Below are positions 26,451 to 37,214 of a DNA stretch of 64,000 bases, one piece after another. Source of the DNA: Lagopus muta (taxonomy: Eukaryota > Chordata > Aves > Galliformes > Phasianidae); NCBI RefSeq assembly GCF_023343835.1, contig NC_064440.1, positions 26,419,537 through 26,483,536 on the forward strand, given 5' to 3'. A program made the translations under genes and the position numbers. The notes beneath the pieces are model-generated. The model searched no databases, was not told the DNA's origin, and saw only the letters and a list, made by a program, of their open reading frames with translations. Positions within the stretch are counted from its first letter, which is position 1. Each line of letters starts with the position of its first letter.

Positions 26451-28049
26451 GGGGAAGTGCTGGGAAAACCCCATGAGTGGAGGAGCAGGTATATTCTTCC
26501 AGGACCAGAAGGGAAGCGCACATTTCATCTGAGCTGGCACAGAGCTGGAGAAAGCTGCTTCACTGCTGCAACACTGCGAGCCTGTGTGAATATATCGTTC
26601 TTACTACTATTACCACTATTATTACGGTTTGCCATTCAGCCCAGGTTGAGGGGTTGAGGCACAGCAACCTGTGTTCTCCTCACCACGGGTGCAGCCGGGC
26701 ACTACCAGCAAAGCCCTGCAGAAAGCTGCGGGACAGCGCGGCTGCGGGGAAGGGGACTGCAGCCCTTCTTTCTCCCATATGTCACAAGCATGTCATGAGA
26801 TGATGACAAAATAATAACAAGTTGGTGGCTGTTTGAAACTTTTTTTAGCAGCTGTGTTTTTAGAATATTCTAATTAACCATCCGCTTGCCTTAATCACTT
26901 TAAGATTTCTGAAATAGCTGAGAGCTTGCTGCACCTTCTCTCGACAGCAGTCTTCCCCATGTGGGGACCATGGCTTTGTTTTTTGGAAGGGAGGGCAGAA
27001 GCAGCAGGACCAGGCTGGAAACACGCAGTCAGGTTTGTCATTGGCAAGAATTGCCAACACCATCGTGCAGTGATTTTAACTTGCAGCCACTGTAGTACCA
27101 GCAAGAAAAGAGGTGACGTTGCCTTTCATCTGCACAAAGACTGACTCACTTCGCCTGGACTCAGTTTTGCAAAATTTAAATGCAGTAAGTGCGGTATTTG
27201 TCGGAAGAATAAAAGGGTGAACAGTGAGTAAAGGGAAAAATATTTGTCAGCCTGCCAGGGAGAAGGAAGATTAAAAGCTGCTTGTGAATAAGGCATGTGG
27301 ATGGCACAGCCATCTCGCCACTCAGTGCCGTTGCCTGAATCAGGTAAAAGCGGAGGGCTTTATCTCCAGAATGCACTCCTGTCTGTCAGCGTTAGTTGTT
27401 TTCTTAAATGACATGTTTTCTTCTGGCAGATGGGAACAAGCCTTGAAGAATATTTTTTTTTTTTTTTTTTTTTGGAGGCAGACAAATTGACTGCCTGGAA
27501 ATGTGTGTGTGTTCAGGAACCTGGTGGCTCTTGGTGTGGGTTGGTGGTGCCCAGCTCACCTCACCCTGTGGCCTCTGCAGGCTATGCCAGTGCCCAGGCC
27601 ACCACGTGCCCTGAGTATCACCCATGTTACTTTGTGCCTGCAGTACAAAATTTCCTGCTGGTTGTTTCTCCAGCCAGTGGATTTTACCAAAACTGGGCTT
27701 TGGGCTTGGCAAGCTGGCAGCAGAAGGTAGCATCTGGAAAGGTTTTTGAACATGGCAGCAGTGTCTGAAGTTTGGCAGCAAGGGAATGAAACAGTCAACT
27801 GAGTCCAAATCCATCACCTGGAAGCCCCCAGCAGTGCATGTGGCACAGTGATGGTGGGCTCAAGCACAGGCATTGCTGCCCGCTCTGTTGGGCTGACGGT
27901 ACTTGTGGCAGCTCCTCACTGGGGTTGTCCTCTCCCTCATGGCAGTGCACGTTACCTTCTCTTGCCACAGAGCTGGAGCACACTGACAAATCTCTTCTTG
28001 GGTAATCTTGAGCATCCTCAGAGATCTTGGTCCTAACAAGGGGATTCCA
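26451..28049. other. Non-coding unique sequence
   Basis: Mixed composition with a T homopolymer at 27,453-27,473. Open frames up to 137 codons lack domains, and some owe their length to reading through the T/A homopolymer as poly-Phe or poly-Lys. Confidence 0.5.
27453..27473 (+). repeat. Poly-T homopolymer (21 T)
   Basis: Uninterrupted run of 21 T residues. No retrotransposon body is recognisable beside it. Confidence 0.9.
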
Positions 28050-28200
28050 GCATTACACACAAATGTGCACGTGTCTACACACAAACATACATGTGCCTAC
28101 AGACACCTGCAGTTTTCCTTCTCCCTCTCTATAAATATATACACACATATGTACATCCACAAATACACAGGCATGTGTGTGTATATATGTGTGCAAAGAG
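28050..28200 (+). repeat. Degenerate (CA/TA) microsatellite with hairpin potential
   Basis: Interrupted CACACA, TATATA and TGTGTG tracts run from about 28,055 to 28,195. The segment with ATATATACACACATATG near 28,134 faces CATGTGTGTGTATATATG near 28,172, an imperfect inverted repeat that can fold on itself. The tract is old and interrupted. Short open frames that cross it are an effect of the repeat, not genes. Confidence 0.7.
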
Positions 28201-31200
28201 GGGAGGGGAAAGACGCTCAGAAAATGAAATACAAATGTTCAAAAAAATAATATTCCCAAGCCCTCAAATCTCTAATCATGAGTTTGATGCAATATTTGCC
28301 CTAATGGGAAATGATAACTGGCAATAGTCCAAAGCAAACCTCTTAGAAAGGAGCAATAAAAAAGGAAAATGCTAGCTTGGCAGTTAAAGAAAGAGGAGCC
28401 GAAGCGAGAACTGCTGTCGGAGATAATAAAGAATTAACCACAAACCCCTTTTCTATTAAGCACAAAAAAGGATATTAAAATAACACGCCCCCTCCCTAAA
28501 TATCTGAGGGGTTGTGTCATACTTTGCTCTGCAGCCTCCCTGGCACTGGTGGAGCTGGGGGCTGCAGCCCGCCTCCCCCGCCTCCCTGCGCCCACTCCTC
28601 CCAGGGCTGCTGCTCCGCACTCACACACTTGCTTCTTGCCTGCACGCTGAGGGCACAGTCCCGATCTTCACCACGTAAGAGGGAATGGGGGCATGGCTTG
28701 AGGGGGTGAGAGAGGGGCAGTGAGCTGCAGGGAGCCGCGCTGCTCCTCAAACCAGCGCCTGTAAAGTCCCCACTGCCCTTGCAATTCCCTAGCAGTGCCC
28801 TCGCAGCACTCTTGCTGCTCCAGCCAGCTCCTGCAGAGTCTGGGGACAACTGCAGGGACAAAACTGCATCTTACGCAGTATGTCTGTGGGAAACCATTGA
28901 TAAACTTGGCCATGAAAGTAGGTTTTGTGAATTACATATAGCTTATGGATGTCATCTGTTTAACCAGCATCTTCCTGTGTGTGTCGACCACACCAACACA
29001 GCCATAACAGCTGTTTCTTCTTGCTCTAAGGGGCTGCCCACTGTTTGGTCCTGCTACCTCCCATTGCGCCCATTGCTTAATGAGACAACTGCATGATGAG
29101 CTGCTACCAGCACCTTCAAAGCACTTCCTCATGGAATTAATCAATCCCTAAGATGACAACAAGGTAAATTCTGCATTACCTGGTGAAATGCTGGCCTTTC
29201 CTTTTTGACCTGCTTTTCTTTTGTGGCTTCCAGAAAGACCTTCAAGACTGGGCTGTATCATTGCAGAGCTCCTTTTACCTTTCAATTTCCTCATGGCCCT
29301 GCACATCACAGAGCACTCTGTACAGTGCAGCATTGCTATGCTATCCATGCAGTCCACAAGGACATCTGTTGATGAGTCTTAATGCTCTCTTTTTCAGTTT
29401 TGGTGGCAAACATCAGTACATTTACCTTCAGGTTTTTTTTTTATGTTTGCGCATATTTCATTTTAAAGATGGCATGCAAATTAAGACAGGAAGTGACATT
29501 CTCTGGCACTTCTATATGGCAGAGAGCTCCCTGACCTGGTCTGCAGCCATGGGGACATCCTGTAATGTTAACAAACCACAACACTACGTCCTGCTGGGTT
29601 TGAGCAAAGCCAGGAGAAGCTGCGGGAGTTGTGGCTGTCTCCCAGCACATGTGCCCAGCCAGCACTGTTTCTGTCTGGCCTCACAGTGGGCAGAGATGCG
29701 ATAACAGATTTTGTCCATTTTGTGACTGCCAAACCCATTTCTGTAGTATTTTCCAACATAAACATCCTTTGAAATTTCCACTTCAACCAAATAGCAGGTT
29801 TTACTATAGCAATTTTGCATTTGCAAGAATCATGGTACTCAGTGCATTACAGACTCAACAGAGTAAAATTTCCCCTTTACATCAAGTCAGAGCAATCCTA
29901 AATGATTTTGTTCCTAAGACTTTACTTCAGTTCATTAACACACGGGGAGGCATTAATCACATGGAGCAATGAAATGCAACAACTCCTTTGACACTTTCCT
30001 ATTGTCGGGATCTTTAATGTGCAGTTTGACAAGAGCTAGGTGGTGGCAGCTCAAATGAGTTTTTGTCAGATCTCACTTCTGTGCTAGGAGTGCCCCACGC
30101 CCAGCGTGACTCAAGCCAAAAAGACAGAGATACTGTAAGGAATCACTAAAATCTTTTGGTAAATGTAACGTTACTTACATCTGCCAGTAACAGCTTATTT
30201 ATAAACACAATGTGTGTATCACTTTGATTTATCCACTCAGAGTGTAAAGACTTGGAAGGAAAAAGAAAGTTACCTGCGCAAGACATTTTTTAAATCTAAA
30301 CTTCTTACTCTTCAAGACTTTTAAAAATCTTTGTGAAGGAAATCGCCACCAACTCTACTAGTAAACCACTGAGAGGACCTACTTACATTCAGAGGAAAAA
30401 ATCAAAACTTCTTCCTGAGCTACATCAGTTTAGAAAAGCGGAGCTAAACTTTAATTGCTTTTATCCAAGATCCTAAATTTATAAACACTTAACCAGAATT
30501 CTACCAACTATTACATAGTTTAAAAATGGAGCATTTGTATGCCTGTGCCAGTCTACGTTAATTTCTCATCTGAACTTAAAAAATGAAATCAATAAAGGTG
30601 TGGGTGGGGATCTTTAAAAAATAACTACTGCATGCTGTGAGCCAAGAGCTTTAGTACAAGATGTATCTGCCCAAAGTACAGGCAGGCTGGCGTTCAGATC
30701 AGGCACCTAAAGCTGGGTTGTCATAAAGCAGAAAAATCCCACCGAGAGCTGTTCTTAGCACAGAGCAGCAGCACCTCACATCCACATCCAGTGAAACTCC
30801 ACTCCAGTTAGATTCACTGCCAAATTGCAAATTCCTATTTGATTTATCAATCACAATTTTGTATTGTTAATTCATATGTTCATTAGACAAATCTGTCCCT
30901 CCAAGGTAATCACTTAAGGTACTGCTGGCATGTGAACATGCACAAATGGATAATTCTTAATGACCTTCCAAGTTGACATATTTTTGGCATGGGTTTTCTG
31001 TATCCTAATTTCAAGCTGCTTCTCTGGTGCTGTTGTAGGGCTTACTTCCCTCAGCAAGGAGGTCTTGTAATGGGAGATTGCTGCTAAGAGTGTTCCCATC
31101 AAATAGCAGCAGAACAAGGGGAAATTAACACGATCTCCTTGGACAAAAGTGGAAACGGTCTTCTCTTTCAGCAGCCTTGCAGAGAGGAGAAAGCATTTAC

Positions 31201-33219
31201 ACTGAACAGCTCAACTAGTTCTGTGACTTCTTTTTCACTGTTGCTCCTGTAAATAATAGTGTGGTAGGTATGGGCTGCTCAAGCTGTGCTGGCTGGTATG
31301 CGTGCTGCCCACCCATGAGGCCAGTCCAGCATCACCGATCCCATGTCATGGATTAATATGATTAGGGGGATGCACAGCTCCACATACAACATGGAACAGC
31401 CATGTCACAGGTGACAGATATCACGATACACATGTCAAATAAAGGAGCTCAAGCCCTTTGGTGGTGTAGAAGGCCCCGTCACAGGCTGTGGGCAGCAAGT
31501 TCACTGCAGTAAGATGATGTCAACCACCGTTGCAGCTGCTCAGCCAGCAGTGTGGAATGGTGAAAAAGAAGTCAGCAGCCAAACACAAGGCTTGCAAGGC
31601 TGCTGGCTATCTCATGAAACTCCTCAGAGCAGACCATGGGCTGACCAGAGCTGGGAGAAGGAAACGGATCAGAACAGGTGCCTCCATCCACTCAGCCTTG
31701 GGTTTGGTAGTGCTGGAGGCTGGCTGAGAAGAGAGCGAGACAGGATGGGAAAGAACGGTGCCAGAAAAGCACCCATCCCGCACAAGTAGCAGCCCCTGGA
31801 GAAGAAGAGTTTGCATCCCTTCCTCAAAAGCACAGCTCCGACTGAAAAACCCGAATGTATGGACAAAATGTAAATGCATTATGACAAGCTGTATGAGAAA
31901 TCAAAACATGGAACAAGGAGCGTATGTTTCTTTTAGAGAAATGTCCTTTATCTCGTAGGCAGAATGAAGTGTGTGGCATTCAAATGTTAAGATTTTTACA
32001 CACTTTCATGAAATACTAAAGAGAAACCCAAAAAAAAGAGAAGAAAAAAAAAAGAAGAAAATAACCCAAGTCCATGTCACTTCTCAGCTAGTTTGGTTAT
32101 TGCTGCTCCTGAGTACTGTAACATATGCACTTTCCCTTTTGAAAATGTATCAAAGTTGTTATTTTGGGGGTGGGATAAACTCTTACCCATGCATATCTTA
32201 TGTTTCAAAGCCAAGAATGCTTGAGAACCGGCTCTGGATCTGCACATCAGATGCATAAGTGATTAGTGACAAGTGACACAGAAACAGAGAATGTGCTGTG
32301 TTACAATGAATAATAAACACGCACAATTTATGCAGGCAGAGCGAGCGGGGAGATGGCATCCTGTGCCTCTTCCATATAAATAATGTGAATCTTGTCAAGC
32401 CAGGGCCGGGCACTGCTGGCTGAAGAGTGAGGCTGGGACGGGCGCAGAGGGGTGCTGGGTAAGTGGGGAGCTGGGTCTTCCAGTGGTTTTGTTATGGAGC
32501 AGGCTGACAGCAATTACTCTTCTGTAAATGAGAGGAGAGACAGGGAAATATATTACTGTGGTCAGAAATTTTCACTCTGAAAAGAACTACTGGATAATGA
32601 AAAAAGTTTCTCAAAAAATAGTGGTAACATTTTGTAGGTTTCTGGTGAGCACCACTGAAACATTCACTGTAAAGGCACTGCCTAGCAAAGGGATTGGTGG
32701 TGCCTATCTGAGAAAGCCAAAAGTGATCAATTTTTGCACGTGCAAGCTCTGTTTTTAGATGAAGTTTCACAAGCATGCATCTGGGCATGTCCCTTTGGCA
32801 TGCCAGCACCTTGGTGAGGCTGCAGCGCATCACCTCTGTGCAGGACAAGGCACGGAGCCAGGCTGTGCTGTCTTTGGTGCCCTCCACCTGCCTTCTGCCC
32901 CTGGCTGCCCTACTGGGAAGGAGTTTGTTCTCCGGGGAAAGCATAAAGCAACAATTTCATTTTTTTAATTAAAAAATTTCCCCGAAGCACCTGCTGCTTA
33001 GCTCTGCACATTTTTTTTTTCCTGGCTATCCTGGCCTGCCAACTCCAAGAGAGCTTTTCTCTCTCATTTTTTACACTCTCTACACTTCCAGAAACGTATG
33101 CACTTGGATAAAAGTAGAACTGAGAGGGGAAAATGCATATTCTGTTATAAAAAAAAAAAAGTTGAAAAAAGTGTCTAAAAGATGGATGCGTAAAGAAATC
33201 ATACCCGCACTTCAACTCC
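28201..33219. other. Non-coding unique sequence
   Basis: A GC-moderate patch at 28,480-28,860 includes a G+C-rich stretch but has few CpGs. AT-rich sequence follows at about 30.1-30.6 kb. A POU octamer ATGCAAAT lies at 29,474-29,481. A-rich tracts occur at 32,029-32,060 and 33,150-33,161. No gene, transposon or RNA gene was recognised. Confidence 0.5.
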
Positions 33220-33330
33220 AGGTCTGAGTTATATAAACTGAACTGTGGTAATTACCACGCTCCTCCAGATTAATAAACAATTACCATAGTAACTACACCA
33301 TCAGATGAAACCTATGCTCATGAATTTTTA
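33220..33330. promoter_or_regulatory. Candidate enhancer: homeodomain palindrome next to RFX X-box
   Basis: GTGGTAATTACCAC (33,245-33,258) is a perfect 14-base palindrome centred on TAATTA, the dimeric homeodomain core. Twenty-one bases further on, ATTACCATAGTAAC (33,280-33,293) matches 13 of 14 positions of the RFX-family X-box GTNRCC-N2-RGYAAC and is itself nearly palindromic. Both sit in otherwise ordinary AT-rich DNA. The pairing of two near-perfect dyads is unlikely to be accidental, but binding and conservation are inference. Confidence 0.4.
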
Positions 33331-33592
33331 AAGCATAAATGGAAATACATGCCGGCCTAGAAAGTCTCCCGTTTATTTAGCTCCTGGAGGATAAGGGAGC
33401 AGATCCATTAAGGAGCCCACGAAGGCACCCTGGCAGCATGTATTATGCACTGTCAGGGACAGGTCCGCTGCACTAAGAGCCGCCCCGAGGACGCGCTGTG
33501 CCCAGATTGAAGAGGGAGCCCACCAGCACGTCGCCCCGGCTGCCCAATGGGCTCTTCTTCTTTTTGGTAAACGTGAGGTTTGGCGAAAGTCT

Positions 33593-33832
33593 TCAGGCTG
33601 ATGGTGTGTGACCACACAAAGAAGGTGTCTCCATCCAATTCAATGCTGGGAGAACACAGAAAACAACCCCATGGCTTTCTATGCCATCCGTAAGAGCTCC
33701 TATCTTAACTCTGGAGCCAATGTTCGCCTCAAGGGCTTCAACCTCATCCTGAAGCTCTGCTATGGCTGAGCACAGCCTTGGTGTAACAGCTAACAGGAGA
33801 CATATCAAAACTCCAAATAACAATATTATGTA
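33593..33832 (-). pseudogene. Possible exon remnant: hydrophobic segment plus coiled-coil-like segment
   Basis: One minus-strand frame reads a hydrophobic stretch (LLFGVLICLLLAV) followed by an amphipathic, acidic stretch (AELQDEVEALEANI) that could form a coiled coil, as in a secreted or type II membrane protein. The frame is closed by an in-frame TGA just upstream (33,833-33,835), has no ATG before the hydrophobic part, and loses its character after about residue 55. No splice acceptor that avoids the upstream stop was found. I do not recognise the family. It could be a decayed gene fragment or a chance frame inside conserved non-coding DNA. Confidence 0.15.
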
Positions 33833-33849
33833 TCAACTTGTTGATAATT

Positions 33850-34900
33850 CTGACAGGAAAGCTGAAAAGCGCCGCTAAGTTAAAAAGTAATGATGTGCAG
33901 CATTTGCAGTAATATTCTAAAACATGAGGTGAGCCCTCTCCGCTTTAAGTTTGCACCACTTACTTCTGATAATGGTGATGAGCTGGAATAATACCCCCAT
34001 TCACAAGAAAGTATTTCTTAAAACACTTTCAGAGTTAGGAAAGCCATTAAATCCTTGTGGATTGAAGGTAAAAAAATAAATTGTATGTATTTTAGACTTT
34101 GAATGATCTTCCTATAGCAATTTTAGGGGGGAAAAAAACCTAGGAAGAATTCTGCAATTTTAATCTCCTCAGTAGCTTCCCATTACTAAACAAGCAGAAC
34201 GCCACGGTACAAATGTGGATGTTACATGTCATCTTGATCTGCTGCTTTTTTCTTTCATTAAAGCTTTAATGCAGCAATTATGGCTACGTTGCCCTATAAA
34301 AAAAGGAAAAGGCAGTTTACTTTAAAAAGTGAAATTGCATAGCCTACTATTTAATTATACACAAATGTAAATGGCCTATTTTTCCATAACTGGTTATTAC
34401 AGCACTGTTTTACTTTCTGAGTTTTCACAATCTCTAAAACCTACAACGCTTCCTGCTATATAATTGTTTTGCTACATTATTGTTTTCATCTTATTTTTTC
34501 TTTTAATGTGAGTGCAGCGGGATAAATCTTGGTTTTAAGCCAGCCAGTACTTCATCTACTTAAGCTTTTATAGATGAAGATTGCTGTAATTATCAGAATA
34601 CCCGCTTATTTCTGAAGTATTATCTTGGCAACCTGCTGGCATTTACAACCAATTAACAAGCTTTGCCCATTAGTTGCATAAGGGGTATCACAGAGTAAAG
34701 CCATTGTGTGCTAATTTTCTATTTTAGATAATCAGTTTGGCCATCCAAAATGGAAAGGGGAAGAAAAGAAAGGTTTGACACGCAGTGGCAGACATGTAAA
34801 AATGACTACATGCCTTCCCGAGACAAAGGTATCCAGCGCCTGCATGATTGCTTCACTGTCGTCACCACTGGGTTTTAAGTATTTATTCCCTTTGTCTCTT
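33850..34900. other. AT-rich non-coding block
   Basis: About 1 kb of AT-rich sequence with no recognisable repeat and no open frame of interest. Phrases such as TTAAAGCTTTAATG (34,258) and CATTAGTTGCATAAG recall the vocabulary of vertebrate conserved non-coding elements. Identity is inferred from composition only. Confidence 0.35.
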
Positions 34901-35230
34901 TTGGAAGATAAAATATAAAGTACAGCTTCGGCAAAGTAATCACGTCCTCTTTTTTATTTTTTAAACAGACTGGCTTCTCCCCCTGTCCTCCCGGTCTTGT
35001 AATTTCACCAGATTGTGCAAGTGTTAAACACGATGTCCAAAAAAAAAAAGGGAGAGGGAAAAGGAGTGGAGTGAGCCTGGCTGGCGGCAGGCTGGGGTCG
35101 GGGCAGAGCCCCATGGCTCACCCTGCCCTGTGCCCGGGTGCTTCCAGCCTGGCTGCTGGCAGCAGGCAGGATGCAGCCCGCCCTTCTTGTGCCCAGTGGC
35201 TTTGGGTTTGGGGGCTTTTTTTAAAGTGGT
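34901..35230. other. Non-coding sequence, A-tract then GC-moderate
   Basis: An A10 run at about 35,040 precedes a GC-richer stretch at 35,075-35,200 with few CpGs. No gene recognised. Confidence 0.45.
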
Positions 35231-35280
35231 TTGATTGGTTGGTTGGTTTTTTTGTCTTTTTTTTTTTTTTTTTTTTTTTT
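35231..35280 (+). repeat. (GGTT)n then poly-T (24 T)
   Basis: GATTGGTTGGTTGGTT is followed by a short T run, a GTC interruption and an uninterrupted run of 24 T residues (35,257-35,280). This is the longest homopolymer in the window. Confidence 0.9.
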
Positions 35281-35590
35281 CTTTCTTGTGTGTGTATTGA
35301 GTTTATTTGTTGCCTCTGCTATGGAGGTGTGCTGGGGAAGCGGAGAAGAGCTACAGAAATAGCCAGAAAGTTGTCCCGTATTTGATTGTTGCCTTCTTTG
35401 GACAGGCACTTCACCACTGCAGCTCTGGCATCCCCCAACACTATTGGAACGGTGCTGGCAGCACCAGCTCTGACCCGGACACCTGGCCTTGCCTGGGGAA
35501 TGGAGTCTCCTCCCTCTGCCCCATGCCAGAGGATGTGTCCCGTTGCAGCCAGACTCTGCCCAGAGCGTGGCACCGCGCTGCTCAGCCAGC

Positions 35591-35599
35591 AAGGTAAGT
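35591..35599 (+). promoter_or_regulatory. Consensus-like 5' splice site
   Basis: AAG|GTAAGT followed by AATG is close to the ideal U1 snRNA target. It closes a GC-moderate stretch (35,380-35,593) preceded by the long T tract. A word this good is expected about once per strand by chance in a window this size, so it is only a hint of a transcript exon. Confidence 0.2.
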
Positions 35600-37206
35600 A
35601 ATGAAGTGCAGCAATTGCTAGAGGCGGCGGGGCTCACCCGTTTAATTGTACATCAACGAGATGTTAGCTGCAGCCTGTGCTCTGCAATGAGGGTAGAAAA
35701 TAATCAGTGTAAAGATGAGCGCAGCCCTTCAAACGCGGTTTGATCACATTTACTCCACTGAACAGAACGGGTGGATGGCTCCTGTTGTAAAATGGTTTTA
35801 TAAAATGTAGCGGACTGTACAATGACGTGTTTTATGTGCCTCCTGTGGCTTAGTTTCGTATTTTGCTTTAGCATAAGTTAAACAAAATGAAGACTATGAT
35901 CACGCTAAGAGGGTGCAGCCAGTGAAGTGAAGACAGAAAGTCATAAAGAATGATCAGCTGTGCAATTAGTGAAGACTGAAAATATATGCTGAAGTCTATG
36001 AAGTTGTAAATGAATAAGAAAAATGTTGTGCTTGGCAACTGGATGTGTATATTTGCCTCAATTATTTCAAATTATTTGCTACAGCCATTAGAGAACTTTA
36101 GCTTTCAGAGAGGTATGACGATAAACTCCCTCTCAGAAAATGGATCTGGCCAGAGAGCCAGCCTGACTCGCTATTTGGGCTCCTCAGAAAGGGGAGGTCA
36201 GAAGACAGATGAGCTGCATGCCAGCAGCCCGTGTCCCACCGCACTGCTTCCAAGCCCCCTGGCTCCTGTCACACCTAGCTCACAGCTGTCCCATTGGGGC
36301 AGCACTGGGATGTCCCCATCCGGCAGTAGCTGGGCTCCTGCTCACAGCACGCTGTTGACATTGCTCCTCTGCACGGTGGCAAAAAGATTATTATTGAAAT
36401 ACAAAATAAAAAGTGGATTTCTCCCAGTACTTCACTCCTGAAGGGCCCTTGAGAGATGAAGCTTACCTTGAGCTAAAGGAAAACATTTTTTGTGAAGGGC
36501 TCTTGTATGATAGAAGTGCTGCAAGGGTTTAGCTGTGAGTTAAACCCCACAGCTGCAGGGAGAGGACCCCACACGTGCTCCCTGCCTCCATCCAGGTCAC
36601 ATCCTTCTGCAGGGCTGGAGCAGGCATCACCAGACATAACCAGGACTGTCCCAAAAGAACTGGCTTGGGAAAGTCTGCATGCGTCTGTTCCGCTTTTTTG
36701 TTAATGAGAAGTTTTAAGTTCTCACCCCAAAGTGATTGTGAGATTACTTAAAGGTACCTTTGATTTTCTTTTCCAAATAAAGATGGTTACAACCATAGGA
36801 CAGGTATCAGAAGGTTGGAATGCTTCACCACATTTTCATGTCACTAACAAGAAAAAAAGGGAAACCCACTTATAGGGGATTTACTTTCAGTCTCATGCAG
36901 ATCACCAAAGTGAAGGAGCAGTCTTCACCCAGCACTCACCAGCCAAACCATTCCCACCCAGGAGCTGTGTATCACAACAGCCTCAGCAAGAGCACGGCAG
37001 TGGCAACTGAAAAATGGAAGCAGAGAAGCTCTCACTGTGGCAGAGACAGCACAAATTCTATGTTCTGCCTCTGCAAGGGAGGAAACATGCTCCTCCAGGA
37101 CTCTAATCCCCATCGCTAATACTATTAAATATTTATGTACCACCACAACTTTGCATGACACTTCACAGAGATAAAAGTGCTATCTCTGTGCTGAAGATCT
37201 TAGAGA

Positions 37207-37214
37207 TGACGTCA
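37207..37214. promoter_or_regulatory. Perfect CRE palindrome TGACGTCA
   Basis: TGACGTCA is the full-length cAMP response element bound by CREB/ATF factors. Because it contains CpG, it is rarer than other 8-mers in CpG-depleted background DNA, which slightly favours selection. Use is inferred. Confidence 0.35.

Noticed and set aside
36010..36441. 143-codon open frame, plus strand
   Set aside because: Changes composition halfway, AT-rich then GC-richer, with no domain; looks like a chance frame.
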